Assembly (NCBI GenBank): GCA_963734665.1
Contig: CAVTIR010000006.1
Location: 124,001 to 188,000 of the forward strand
DNA length: 64,000 bases
Direction of reading: 5' to 3'
Source: Trebonia sp963734665
Lineage (GTDB): Bacteria > Actinomycetota > Actinomycetes > Streptosporangiales > Streptosporangiaceae
Shown here: piece by piece, positions 52,795 through 62,136 of the stretch
Layout: each line of letters starts with the position of its first letter
Position numbering within the stretch: the stretch's first letter is position 1
Program-made: the position numbers and the translations under genes
The notes under the pieces: model-generated
What the model was told of the DNA's origin: nothing
Databases searched by the model: none
The model's input: only the letters and a program-made list of their open reading frames with translations

Positions 52795-53462
52795 ACCCGC
52801 CGCTGGCGCTCGTCACCGGCCCTGACGAGCATGGCATCGCCGTCATCACGCTGAACCGCCCAGACAAGAAGAACGCGCTGTCCATCGCGCTGCGTGAAGA
52901 GGTGACGACGCTTCTCGGCAGGCTGTCGGACGATCAGTCGGCCAAGGCGCTCGTCATCACGGGAAGCGGCGGGGACTTCAGCGCCGGGTTCGACCTGCGG
53001 GAATTCGACATCACGGAACCCGGCCACCAGCAACGCCGGTGGGAGTCATCGGATGTGTTCCACCACACGGTCTACCGGTTTCCGCTGCCGGTGATCGCCG
53101 TCGTTGACGGGATCGCCTACGGCGACGGGTTCGACCTTGCCGTCCTATGTGACCTGCGCGTCGCCACGCACCGGGCGGAATTCGCCCATCCCGAGACCTC
53201 CTACGGCCCCGTGGTCTACGGGCCGCTGCACGCCCTAGTCGGCGGTGCGGTCGCCCGCAACCTCGTCCTGACCGGCCGCAAGGTCGAGGCGCAGACCGCA
53301 CTGCGACTGCACCTCGTCAGCGATCCCGGCAACCTGGCCGAACGAGCCGCGGCGCTAGCCCGCCAGGCCTCCCGCGCGCCCCGCGGGATCCTGATGCGAA
53401 ACAAGGAAAAGTTCATCGCCCGCTCAGCCATCGACCCCAGCACGCCAACCCTCGACCTCTGA
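52791..53462 (+). CDS. Enoyl-CoA hydratase/isomerase-family protein
   Basis: 223 residues of the crotonase superfamily: VITLNRPDKKNALSIALREE, LVITGSGGDFSAGFDLREF (oxyanion-hole loop), VIAVVDGIAYGDGFDLAVLC (second oxyanion loop) and HPETSYGPV. It is shorter than the usual ~255 residues, missing part of the C-terminal helical region, but the core is intact. GTG start overlaps the DJ-1 stop (GTGA), completing a three-gene coupled unit. The acyl-CoA substrate is unknown. Confidence 0.85.
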   Translation: MNPPLALVTGPDEHGIAVITLNRPDKKNALSIALREEVTTLLGRLSDDQSAKALVITGSGGDFSAGFDLREFDITEPGHQQRRWESSDVFHHTVYRFPLPVIAVVDGIAYGDGFDLAVLCDLRVATHRAEFAHPETSYGPVVYGPLHALVGGAVARNLVLTGRKVEAQTALRLHLVSDPGNLAERAAALARQASRAPRGILMRNKEKFIARSAIDPSTPTLDL

Positions 53463-53561
53463 GAAGACCATGACCAGCCACGCGTCCACAGTCCGGGGCG
53501 CCCCAACGGCTGCGTGAGGTGACTGTCGACGATCACGGCATCGGATGCTGGCACGACACTG

Positions 53562-53780
53562 GTGCTGCTGCGGCATGCCAAGTCGGCTTGGCCCGATGTC
53601 CCTGACCATGAACGCCCCTTGGCTCCGCGCGGACGGCGGGATGCTGCTGCCGCGGGGCGCTGGCTGAGCCCTGTCGGCTACTTCCCTGACCAGGTCGCGT
53701 GTTCCGCCGCGCGCCCAGCGTGGCTTCGCATCGGCTCCGGCGGCAGTCTTCCACCACTTCGTGTAGCGCATGAGAGCTAA
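53562..53780 (+). pseudogene. 5' fragment of a SixA-like histidine phosphatase
   Basis: The first ~50 codons read LLRHAKSAWPDVPDHERPLA, RGRRDAAAAGRWL and FPDQVACSAAR, the N-terminal third of SixA-type phosphohistidine phosphatases including the RH motif. The frame then loses similarity and stops at 53780, well short of the ~160-residue family length. It lies at the end of the island 1 cargo and probably was cut by recombination at the island end. Confidence 0.7.
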
Positions 53781-54060
53781 CGGCTTTCATAGGCGCGAGC
53801 AAAATCGGGCGAGATACGTGAGCAGAACGCCGAGGTCTGCACGCCTCGTCTGGCAGGCGCAGCAAATCGCTAGATGTTGCCTATCGGCGGATATTTCGGC
53901 TGCCCGGACTCTGCGGACAGCACAGACCGCGATCACCGGATCTTCGTCCGAGCGCCCGGAGCGGCCCGCCCTGGACATCGCCCGCCGCCCGGCCCGGGAA
54001 GCAGGACGCAACGCGAAATGCCTGGCGCCTGCGTGGCACCGGCGGTTATCCTCGACCCAT

Positions 54061-54089
54061 GGAAATTTCCCCAAACTGGGGAAATTTCC
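54061..54089. repeat. 13-bp-arm palindrome next to att copy 2
   Basis: GGAAATTTCCCCA (54061-54073), loop AAC, and TGGGGAAATTTCC (54077-54089). It sits 11 bp before the att core. In the island 2 right end the equivalent place keeps only ATTTCCC, so the hairpin is absent there. Probable replication, excision or protein-binding feature; role inferred. Confidence 0.75.
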
Positions 54090-54100
54090 CTCGAATGTGT

Positions 54101-54128
54101 GTTCAAGTCCCCCCTCGGACACGTTAAA
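54101..54128. repeat. att copy 2 (junction between islands)
   Basis: 28 bp identical to copy 1 (41280-41307). It serves as right border of island 1 and left border of island 2. The sequence on its right resembles the left end after copy 1, and that on its left resembles the right end before copy 3, as expected for tandem insertion into one site. Confidence 0.85.
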
Positions 54129-54251
54129 ACCCCACGGCAGCCGGTTTCCGGGCATGCCGGATTGTCACTTGGGCGCGGGCTTCCGCCAGCGCCGGGCGAC
54201 CGGTGGTTCTGTTTCCCTTCCTCCCTTGCGGTACGGGCCTTTCAGCCGGGT

Positions 54252-55766
54252 TTAGCTTGCTTTACCCGTGATGGTCTTCGCGGCCCCGGCTGTGGATGCG
54301 GTTGCCCGCAGTGTTCCTGTGGCCTGGTCGTAGGTCAGGGCGATCTCGTTCGCGCGCAGGTACCCGGGCGCTTTCTCCGGGCTGGCCGCCGTCGGCCGGA
54401 CATCCGCGCCGCGGCGGGTCCGGCGCCTCCTGCGCGCCTCGGCGGGCGCCGGCAGGAGGCAGAGGGCGGGCAGCTGCGCCAGGGCGCGGTCCTTGCGGAC
54501 GTAGGCGTTCCCCGGCTGGCCCGGGTCCGGCGGAGTAGCACTGGTGTGCCCGTGGCTACACCGGTAGGCAGGCCTGCCGTGGGACCACGCTGATTCCATC
54601 CGCCGCCCGCAGGTCCCGCACACCAGCAGCCCGGCCAGCAGGTACCGGCGCTTCTCCAGGACGGCCAGGCCACCATCGGGATCAGGGCCGCGGGCGGCGG
54701 TGATGTCCTGGGCGGCGATGAAGTCGGCCTCGCTGACCAGCGCCTCATGCGCGGGCCGGGCGGAGATGACCCAGCCGTCGGGCAGGTTCCACCGCTGCAC
54801 GCTCTTGTGCCCCAGGCTCACATCAGCCGGATCGGCCAGGTCCTTGTCGGTGCGCTGCCGGTTCCACACCTGGCGCCCGGTGTACCGCGGGTTGCCCAAG
54901 ATGGTGGCGATCGTGCGCAGCGTCCAGCCCGCGCCGGTGCGGTGCGGGTTCCTGCCCGGGTCTGCCGCCGACGGGCAGGGGACGCTCGCCTCGTTCAGCG
55001 CCCGCGCGATCCGCGCCACCGAGTGGCCGGCGAGCCGCTGGGCGAACATCCACCGCACCACGTGCCCCGTCTCCGGATCCGGCTCCAGACGATGAGCTCG
55101 GCGCCCCCAGGCGGCATGGGCCTTGTTCGGGTGCGGCCCGGCGTCCGCGAGACGGTACCCGTACGGCGGGCGGCCACCGAGGTAGCGGCCCTGCTCCCGG
55201 GTCTGGGCGGCCATCGCCGTGCGGACCCGGATGCTGGTCCGGGTCACCTCTCGCTTCGACGACAGGCCCAGCACCGTCATCGCCTGCTCGTCATGCTCAG
55301 AAGCGAAGTCGACCCGCCCGCCCGCCTCCGGCAGCCACAGCTGGACCCCGTAGTGCTCGAACAGCGGCGCCATCAGCGCGTACTGGCTGCCGTAGAACGC
55401 CCGCTCGTACTCCCCGACCACGATCGCATCCCAGCCACGGTCGGGATCCGCCAGGGCAGCGACCACGGCAGCGGCCTGCGGGCGCCGCCCCCACGCCACC
55501 GACCGGCTCTGCCCGACATCGAAGAACTCCGCCGCGATGGCCCCGTGCCCGCGGACCAGCGCCCCGGCCTGCTCCCGCTGCCGGACCCGTGAGGTCACCG
55601 GGTCCTGCCAGTCCTCCGTCGACACCCGCCCGTAGAAAGCGAAGCGCAACCCGCCGGTCGGGCCTCCGGTGCGGCGGCCTGACCGCTCCGCCCACGCCGC
55701 CAGCCGACTGCAGCCGGGCTCCGCGCACGCCACCGGAATCTCCTGCTGCTTCCTCGCCATCGCCAC
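54252..55766 (-). CDS. Large serine recombinase/integrase, island 2
   Basis: 504 residues, closely similar over its whole length to the island 1 recombinase. It contains the same N-terminal CAEPGCSRLAAW motif, resolvase motif FAFYGRVSTEDWQDPVTSR, GRPPYGYRL, LGNPRYTGRQVWNRQRTD and zinc ribbon LLAGLLVCGTCGRRMESAWS with YRCSHGH. Differences are spread evenly (for example DFASEHDEQ versus DYHSEHHEQ), showing divergence rather than a recent copy. The GTG start at 55766 is preceded by GGGGGAG five bases upstream and aligns with the chosen start of the first enzyme. It lies ~124 bp from att copy 2. Confidence 0.92.
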   Translation of the reverse strand: MAMARKQQEIPVACAEPGCSRLAAWAERSGRRTGGPTGGLRFAFYGRVSTEDWQDPVTSRVRQREQAGALVRGHGAIAAEFFDVGQSRSVAWGRRPQAAAVVAALADPDRGWDAIVVGEYERAFYGSQYALMAPLFEHYGVQLWLPEAGGRVDFASEHDEQAMTVLGLSSKREVTRTSIRVRTAMAAQTREQGRYLGGRPPYGYRLADAGPHPNKAHAAWGRRAHRLEPDPETGHVVRWMFAQRLAGHSVARIARALNEASVPCPSAADPGRNPHRTGAGWTLRTIATILGNPRYTGRQVWNRQRTDKDLADPADVSLGHKSVQRWNLPDGWVISARPAHEALVSEADFIAAQDITAARGPDPDGGLAVLEKRRYLLAGLLVCGTCGRRMESAWSHGRPAYRCSHGHTSATPPDPGQPGNAYVRKDRALAQLPALCLLPAPAEARRRRRTRRGADVRPTAASPEKAPGYLRANEIALTYDQATGTLRATASTAGAAKTITGKAS

Positions 55767-56445
55767 CCGCGTCTCCCCCAAACCGGGAACAGGGCCGTTC
55801 TCCCCAGCATCCGCCATTTCGCCCGCCAAATCCGGCGGATAGCAGGAATTCACATTGCTTGGGAATTAAATGAACGCGCATTACCCGAAATCCGCTTTTT
55901 TCCTGATATTAACTATTCATCAGCATCATGCTGTGTGGGCTTGATTCCCATTGCCACCGCGGTCCTGGATAGCTCGATGGCGATAAGCCCGCCGCCAAGC
56001 CATGGTCGGAGGAACTCGCAGGATCGCGCTTCGCTGACAACGAGCGTCCGGTCTTTCGCGTAACGTGGGCCAGTTGCCAGGGGAGGTGTGCAGATCATGG
56101 GTCGAAGGCAAGCTCGAGCGAGGCGGGCAGGCGCGCGGCACCGTGATATCCGGGGCGAGGCATACCCGCGTGCAGGCGATGACGTTCAGCGTCGGTCGCC
56201 TATTTCGCCGGAGGAGCTGTGGCTGTCGCTCCGGCAGGGGGCACGCAACGTGCGGGGGGCCGCTGGCAGGTCGCCGTGTCCGTGCATCTGCTTGTCGCCG
56301 CACACCCACGGCCAATGCGGAAAAATAAAGAATCTATGCCGGACGGCCGTGGTGCATGTCATCAGCCTGGGTGCAGGCAGGGTGGTGCATGTCCTCAGCC
56401 TGGGTGTAGGCAGGTAGGGGAGGCCCGTGTGTGTGGAGGTGCCCG
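55767..56445. other. 679-bp divergent intergenic region of island 2
   Basis: Between the leftward recombinase and the rightward kinase. The start (55850-55920) is AT-rich. Frames present (such as 56088-56417) end in repeats and lack domains. The 33-bp repeats at 56349-56413 lie at its right end. Confidence 0.5.
56349..56413. repeat. Two 33-bp-period imperfect direct repeats before the hybrid kinase gene
   Basis: GTGGTGCATGTCATCAGCCT... at 56349-56380 and GTGGTGCATGTCCTCAGCCT... at 56382-56413 match except for two bases, with a one-base spacer. They end 32 bp before the GTG start and just before its ribosome site, a natural operator or attenuator position. The 33-bp period is about three helical turns. 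Confidence 0.8.
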
Positions 56446-59400
56446 GTGGAAGCAAGCGGAGGCGGAGTGCGGCCCGGCCCGGATCCGGTCCTCCGGGCCG
56501 AGATCGTGCACTCTAGCGAGCGCACGCGCGTCACTAGGCTGTTCCTGCCCGGGCGGACGGTCATCCGCAAGGAGCCGCTGGGGCCGGACGCGGAACGCCG
56601 GGTGCGGCACGAGGTGGCGATGCTGGAGCGCCTGCCCAGGGTCGCGGGGGTGGCGCAGTTGGCGGGGGCGCCGCGGTTTCCGGGGTCGGTGGTGCTGGAG
56701 GACGCCGGCGGGCTGAGCCTGGCGGGCGTGACCGGGCCGCTGCCGGCCGGTGAGCTGGCCGGTCTCGGGCTGGGGCTGGCCCGGGCGGTGGCGGGGATGC
56801 ACCGGCGGGGGGTGATCCATCGTGACATCACCCCGGCGAACGTGGTGGTTTCCGGTGACGGTGCTCCGTGCCTGGTGGACTTCGCGCTGGCCTCGTCGTT
56901 CGCCGAGATCCGCCCGGAGTTCACGCATCATGCGGAGATCACCGGGACGCTGGCGTACCTGGCGCCGGAGGCGACCGGGCGGACCGGCCGGCCGGTGGAT
57001 CAGCGGGCCGACCTGTACGCGCTGGGCGCGGTGCTGTACGAGCTGGCCTCCGGCGGGCCCCCGTTCGGCACCGGGGACCCGCTGCGGCTCATCCACGATC
57101 ACCTGGCCCGGGTGCCGGTGCCGCCCGCCGAGGTGAACCCGGCCGTGCCGGCGCCGTTGTCCGGGATCATCATGCACCTGCTGGAGAAGGAGCCGGACAA
57201 CCGGTACCAGACCGCGGACGGCCTGGTCTATGACCTGGAGCGGTTGCGCTACGCACAGGCACGCACGTCAGCGGCCGGGTTCCGGGCCGGGGAGCATGAT
57301 GTCCCGCTGCGGCTGCTGCCGCCGTCGCGGCTGGCCGGGCGCGAGGAGGAGGTGGCGGCGCTGGAGGCCGCGTTCGCCGGCGCGCTGGCGGGCCAGTGCC
57401 GGGGGGTGCTGGTGGCAGGGGCGCCCGGGGTGGGCAAGACGGCGCTGGTCGACCAGTTGCGGCCGGTGGTGACCGGCGCTGACGGCTGGTTCGTGGCGGG
57501 CAAGTTCGACGCCTACCGCCGGGACCTGGAGTTCGACGCGGGGTATCAGGCGTTCCGCGCGCTGGGCCGGCTGCTGCTGGCCGAGCCGGAGGGTGAGCTG
57601 ACGCAGTTGCGCGGCCGGGTCGTGGCGGCGGTGGGGCCGGGCGCGGGCCTGCTGACCGCGGTGCTGCCGGAGTTCGCGGTGCTGCTGGGGGTGCCGCCGG
57701 AGCCGGGGGATCCGCTGACCGCGCAGCCGCGGCTGCAGCGGGCGGCCACAGCGGCGCTGCGGGCGGTCGCGTCGCGGAAACGGCCGGTCGTGGTGTTCCT
57801 CGATGACCTGCAGTGGGCGGGGGGTACCCCGCTCGGCTTCGTCGACCTGGTGCTGGGCGAGGAGCGGGTTGACGGCCTGCTGCTGGTCGGCGCGTACCGG
57901 GACGGCGACGTGGACACCGCGCACCCGCTGGCGGCGCCGCTGGCCCGATGGCGGGACCAGGTCACGGTGCGGCACCTGCGGCTGGGCGACCTGCCGGAGC
58001 CGGGCCTGGCCGCCATGGTCGCCGGCATGCTTCACGTGGACCTGGTCACCGTGGCGGGCCTGGCCGCGGTGACCGAGCCGCATACCCGCGGCAACCCGTA
58101 CGAGACCGTTGAGCTGCTCAACGCGCTGCGCCGCGACGGCCTGCTGACCGCGACGGCCGCCGGGTGGCGGTGGGAGGCGGCGGCGGTGCGCGCGCACCTG
58201 GAGCACTCCGAGGTGACCGGGCTGCTGGCGGGGCGCGCCGCCGCCCTGCCGGAGCTGTCCCGGCGGGTGGCGGAGGCGATGGCCTGCCTGGGCGGCCGCG
58301 CCGAGCTGAGCCTGCTGGCCGCCGCGACCGGCGAGCCGGCCGGCGTGGTGGACCGGGCGCTGGCCCCCGCCCTGGAGGAGGGCCTGCTGGTGGCCGAGCC
58401 CGGGGCGCATCCGGCGGTGCGGTTCCGGCACGACCGGATCCGCGAGGCGGTCCTCGGCGGGCTCGACCCGGGGCGGCGTCGGGCCCTGCAGCTGGCTATG
58501 GCGCGGCGGCTGGCGGCGGTGCCGGAGTTGTTCGCGGCCGCGGCCGGGCAGTACCTGCCGGTGGCCGGCGCGGTCGCTGATGCCGCCGAGCGGCGCCAGG
58601 TGGCGGGGCTGCTGCGGCGTGCCGCCGGCCAGGCCACGCTGACCGGGGACTACACACTGGTATACGCGCTGCTGACCGCCGCGCTTCCAGTAGTCGACCC
58701 GGACCAGACCGGCACGCTCGCCGCGGTGCACGCCGGCCGTCACGCCGCGCTGTACTGCCTGGGGCGGCTGGAGGAAGCGGACGAGGTGTACCGCACGATC
58801 GAACGGCTGTGCCCCGCCGTGCTGGACCGGGCGGGCGCGACGGCGGTGCAGGTGCTCAGCATGACCCACCGGAGCCGGTTCGCTGAGGCGCTGCGGCTCA
58901 GCCTGGACTCACTGCGTGAACTCGGCATCACCGTCCCGGCCGCGGACCGGCTCGCCGCCGAGCTTGACCACCAGTTCGGCTACTGGTACCAGTGGCTGGA
59001 CCACACCGAAGCCGCCGGTGACCTCGCCCGGCCGGACCTCACCGACCCCGCGCTGCTCGCCGCGTCCGTCCTGATCAACGCAACCCAGCCAGCGGCCTAC
59101 ATGGGCGGCGACCCGGCCACGGTCGCCTGGCTGGGGCTGGAAGCACTGCGGATCTGCCTCGAGCACGGCCCGGCCCCTGCCCTGGTCGTCCCCGTGGCCT
59201 TTACCGCCTTCGGTGCTGTGGCGCTGCGCGGCGACTACGCCGCCGGGTACCGGGCGGCGCGGCGGATCCTGGCGCTGGCCGAAGCCCGCGGCTACGAGCC
59301 CGGCACCTCCCATGCGCGCCTGATATTCGCTGTCCTCAGTTGCTGGGGCGAGCCGATCGAAAACAGCGTCCAGGCAGCTCAGCGGGCACAGGAAGGACTG

Positions 59401-61947
59401 ATCGCGGAGGGCGACCTGGCCAACGCCGGCTACGCCCGCCATGTGTCGGTGTCAGGCCTGCTGGACTGCGCACCATTGGAGCGCTACCTCACCGAGGTCG
59501 AAGCGACGCTGGCCTTTGCGCGCCGCACCGGCAACGAGCAGACCGAGCAGGCGCTCGACACCTACCGGTGGCTGGCTGACGTGCTGCGCGGCGAAGGCAC
59601 AGCCGCGGCCGGTGAGGTTTCCGCCGACAAGTACGCCGGCAACCCGAACACACAATTTTTCGCTCATCTCAGTCATGCGCACGCCGCCGCCATCTTCGGC
59701 GACCAGGCCGGACTGGAACGGCACACCGCGGCCGCCATGCCGCTCGTTCCGACGCAACCAGGCCTCTACCCGACCGCCGTCGCCCGGCTGCTGCGCGCGC
59801 TGGCCCTGGCCGGGCAGGCCCGCGACGCGGACGCGGACGAGCGCGGCGGCCTGCTGGCCGAACTGGACGAGCTGACCCGGTGGCTGGCCGCCCGCGCCGC
59901 GGACGCGCCCGGCAACTTCCTGCACCTGCTGCGGCTCGTCGAGGCCGAGCGGGCCTGGGCGGCCGGGGATTTCCGCGCCGCCGCCCTCGCCTTCGACGCC
60001 GCCCGGCACGAGGCCGCCCAGCGGCAGCGGCCCTGGCACCGGGCCCTGATCGCCGAGCACGCGGCCCGCTTCTACCTCGCCCACGGCCTCGAACACGCCG
60101 GCCACGACCTGATCGCCCAGGCCCGCCAGGAGTACCTGGCCTGGGGCGCGACCGCCAAGGTCGCCCAGCTCGACTGGGCCTACCCGGCCCGGCGGCCACC
60201 GTCCGATACTGCCGGCGAGCAGCCCGGCGATCTCACCCAGCGCCGTGCCGCCGTCACGGCCGGCACGGTCGACCTGCTCGGCATCCTCTCCGCGTCGCAG
60301 GCACTGAGCTCGGAGACCAGCATCGGCCGGCTGCACGCCCGCGTGACCCAGGTACTCAGCGCGATGACCGGCGCCACCGGCGTCCGCCTGCTGCTATGGG
60401 ACGCCGACCGGCAGAACTGGCTGCTGCCCGCACCCGGCGGCACCGTCCGGGCCAGCGACACCGGCCACGACCGCGCGGTCCCGATGTCGGTGCTGCGCTA
60501 CGTCCAGCGGACGCGCGAACCGCTGGTCGCCGGCGACGCCACCGCTGACGACCGGTTCGCCCGCGACCCCTACTTCGCCGGCGCCGATTGCTGCTCGCTG
60601 CTGGCCGTGCCCATTTTCAGCCGCGGCGCGCTGCGGGCGGTGCTGGTACTGGAAAACCGGCTGATCCGCGCCGCGTTCACGACCGGGCGGCTGGAGGCGG
60701 TCAACCTCGTCGCCGGCCAGCTCGCCGTCTCCCTCGACAACGCCCAGCTGTACGCCAAGTACCGCCGGATCGCCGACGAGCACCGCCGGATCGCGGGCGA
60801 GCAGGCGGCGCTGCGGCGGGTGGCAACGCTGGTCGCCCGGCCGGCGCCGCCGCAGCAGGTGTTCGCCGCGGTCGCCGGGGAGGTCGGCCGGCTGCTCGCG
60901 GCCGACCTCGCGGTCCTGGTCCGCTACGACCCGTCGGACACGCTGGAGGTCACCGGCACGTGGACCAGCACGGGCACGCCGGCGCCGATTCCGGTCGGCG
61001 GGCGGCTGCCGCTCGGCGGGCGGAACGTCATCACGTTGGTGTACCGGACGGGCGGGCCGGCCCGGATCGACGACTACGACGACGCCGTCTCGGGCGCGAT
61101 CGGCCAGGCCGCCACCGACTGGGGGCTCCGCTCCTCGGTCGGCGTGCCGGTCAGCGTCGAGGGCCGGCTGTGGGGTGCCATGGTGGTGGCGTTCACCCAC
61201 CCGGAACACCTGCCAGGGGATACCGAGACGCGGCTGGCCGGGTTCACCGAGCTGGTGGCGACCGCGATCGCCAACGCCGAGGCGCAGGCTGCCAACGCCG
61301 AGGCGCAGGCCGAGGTGACCGCCTCGCGGGCGCGGATCGTGGCCGCCGCCGACCAGGCACGCCAGCGGATCGAGCGCGACCTGCACGACGGCGCCCAGCA
61401 GCGGCTGGTCACCCTCGCGCTGCAGCTGCGCGCGGCGCAGGCCGCGGTGCCGCCCGAACTCGGCGGGCAACTCGACGAAGCCATCGCCGAGGCCACCGGC
61501 GCGCTAAACGAACTGCGCGAGACCGCGCGCGGCATCCACCCGGCGATCCTGGCCGACGGCGGCCTCCGCCCTGCCCTCAAGGCACTCGCCGGCCGCTGTC
61601 CGCTCCCCGTCGACCTGCGGGTCCACGCCGAACAGCGGCTGCCGGAGCCGGTTGAGGTCAGCGCCTACTACGTCGTGGCCGAGGCGCTGACCAACACGGC
61701 CAAGCACGCCCGCGCCTCGGCCGTCGTCGTCGAGGCAGAGGTGATCGGTGACCGCCTGCGCGTCACGGTCCGCGACGACGGCGTCGGCGGCGCGCACCTG
61801 GCCGGCGGCACCGGCCTGGCCGGCCTGAAGGACCGCGTGGAGGCGCTCGGCGGCCGGATCTTCCTGCACAGCCCCTCCGGGGCCGGTACCAGCCTGCGCG
61901 CGGAGTTCCCCCTCACCGCTGCAAACGACAGCACCACCCCCCGCTAG
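56446..61947 (+). CDS. Hybrid Ser/Thr kinase-STAND ATPase-GAF-histidine kinase
   Basis: 1833 residues. Domains in order: Ser/Thr kinase-like (~25-285; catalytic VIHRDITPANVVV at ~122, but DFG reads DFA at ~144, and LAPEATGR); STAND/AAA ATPase (~300-600; P-loop GAPGVGKTALVDQ at ~325, Walker B VVVFLDDLQWA at ~447); TPR-like helical region (~690-1250); GAF 1 (~1275-1435); GAF 2 (~1455-1605); HisKA_3 dimerisation with phosphoacceptor His in RDLHDGAQQRL (~1647); and HATPase_c with EALTNTAKHA, RDDGVGG and GTGLAGLKDRV. This is the multi-sensor multi-kinase type. The GTG at 56446 has GGAGG six bases upstream. No cognate response regulator or membrane segment is present. Sole cargo gene of island 2. 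Confidence 0.9.
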   Translation: MEASGGGVRPGPDPVLRAEIVHSSERTRVTRLFLPGRTVIRKEPLGPDAERRVRHEVAMLERLPRVAGVAQLAGAPRFPGSVVLEDAGGLSLAGVTGPLPAGELAGLGLGLARAVAGMHRRGVIHRDITPANVVVSGDGAPCLVDFALASSFAEIRPEFTHHAEITGTLAYLAPEATGRTGRPVDQRADLYALGAVLYELASGGPPFGTGDPLRLIHDHLARVPVPPAEVNPAVPAPLSGIIMHLLEKEPDNRYQTADGLVYDLERLRYAQARTSAAGFRAGEHDVPLRLLPPSRLAGREEEVAALEAAFAGALAGQCRGVLVAGAPGVGKTALVDQLRPVVTGADGWFVAGKFDAYRRDLEFDAGYQAFRALGRLLLAEPEGELTQLRGRVVAAVGPGAGLLTAVLPEFAVLLGVPPEPGDPLTAQPRLQRAATAALRAVASRKRPVVVFLDDLQWAGGTPLGFVDLVLGEERVDGLLLVGAYRDGDVDTAHPLAAPLARWRDQVTVRHLRLGDLPEPGLAAMVAGMLHVDLVTVAGLAAVTEPHTRGNPYETVELLNALRRDGLLTATAAGWRWEAAAVRAHLEHSEVTGLLAGRAAALPELSRRVAEAMACLGGRAELSLLAAATGEPAGVVDRALAPALEEGLLVAEPGAHPAVRFRHDRIREAVLGGLDPGRRRALQLAMARRLAAVPELFAAAAGQYLPVAGAVADAAERRQVAGLLRRAAGQATLTGDYTLVYALLTAALPVVDPDQTGTLAAVHAGRHAALYCLGRLEEADEVYRTIERLCPAVLDRAGATAVQVLSMTHRSRFAEALRLSLDSLRELGITVPAADRLAAELDHQFGYWYQWLDHTEAAGDLARPDLTDPALLAASVLINATQPAAYMGGDPATVAWLGLEALRICLEHGPAPALVVPVAFTAFGAVALRGDYAAGYRAARRILALAEARGYEPGTSHARLIFAVLSCWGEPIENSVQAAQRAQEGLIAEGDLANAGYARHVSVSGLLDCAPLERYLTEVEATLAFARRTGNEQTEQALDTYRWLADVLRGEGTAAAGEVSADKYAGNPNTQFFAHLSHAHAAAIFGDQAGLERHTAAAMPLVPTQPGLYPTAVARLLRALALAGQARDADADERGGLLAELDELTRWLAARAADAPGNFLHLLRLVEAERAWAAGDFRAAALAFDAARHEAAQRQRPWHRALIAEHAARFYLAHGLEHAGHDLIAQARQEYLAWGATAKVAQLDWAYPARRPPSDTAGEQPGDLTQRRAAVTAGTVDLLGILSASQALSSETSIGRLHARVTQVLSAMTGATGVRLLLWDADRQNWLLPAPGGTVRASDTGHDRAVPMSVLRYVQRTREPLVAGDATADDRFARDPYFAGADCCSLLAVPIFSRGALRAVLVLENRLIRAAFTTGRLEAVNLVAGQLAVSLDNAQLYAKYRRIADEHRRIAGEQAALRRVATLVARPAPPQQVFAAVAGEVGRLLAADLAVLVRYDPSDTLEVTGTWTSTGTPAPIPVGGRLPLGGRNVITLVYRTGGPARIDDYDDAVSGAIGQAATDWGLRSSVGVPVSVEGRLWGAMVVAFTHPEHLPGDTETRLAGFTELVATAIANAEAQAANAEAQAEVTASRARIVAAADQARQRIERDLHDGAQQRLVTLALQLRAAQAAVPPELGGQLDEAIAEATGALNELRETARGIHPAILADGGLRPALKALAGRCPLPVDLRVHAEQRLPEPVEVSAYYVVAEALTNTAKHARASAVVVEAEVIGDRLRVTVRDDGVGGAHLAGGTGLAGLKDRVEALGGRIFLHSPSGAGTSLRAEFPLTAANDSTTPR

Positions 61948-62136
61948 CCCAGGCCCCGAGACTGCCCGCAATGACCTTGCGAAGCACGCCACCGTCAGCC
62001 AGGATCAAAGGCTGAAACAGGACGGGCCCATGGCAACGACACCCGGCCCCCTTAACCCCCGAGGCGGAGCAACACAGAATGTCCCGTCCGGTCTCGACGG
62101 GATCCCTCTGTCAACCGACCGCGATCGACGCCATAA
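61948..62136. other. Short spacer before the right end of island 2
   Basis: 189 bp with no gene. It bridges the hybrid-kinase stop and the conserved right-end block. No structure stands out. Confidence 0.5.

Larger units (their letters stand above)
41280..54128. mobile_element. Integrated island 1 in tRNA-Leu (12.8 kb)
   Basis: Bounded by 28-bp identical copies of the tRNA-Leu 3' end plus ACGTTAAA (41280-41307 and 54101-54128). A serine recombinase lies at the left border and the cargo comprises a histidine phosphatase, aroA, serC, HAD, MDMPI, GlxA, DJ-1 and enoyl-CoA hydratase genes and four decayed genes. No relaxase, T4SS, FtsK-type or replication gene is visible, so it is a non-conjugative element that would need help to transfer. 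Its right end is nearly the same as that of island 2. Confidence 0.8.
53886..54128. repeat. Conserved right-end block of island 1
   Basis: About 243 bp starting GGCGGATATTTCGGCTGCCC and ending at att copy 2. It is closely similar to the block at 62137-62349, with scattered point differences and one indel that removes the palindrome at 54061-54089. No gene is evident. It probably contains binding sites for the recombinase or a directionality factor and acts as the right attachment region. Confidence 0.8.

Noticed and set aside
53787..54155. 122-codon minus-strand frame across the right end of island 1
   Set aside because: The equivalent frame in island 2 is not preserved in the same form; the conserved unit is DNA, not protein.
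56088..56417. 109-codon frame before the hybrid kinase
   Set aside because: It ends in the 33-bp repeats and has no domain; the repeat explains the apparent protein pattern.
57268..58869. 533-codon minus-strand frame
   Set aside because: Gln/Arg/His-rich shadow of the hybrid kinase.
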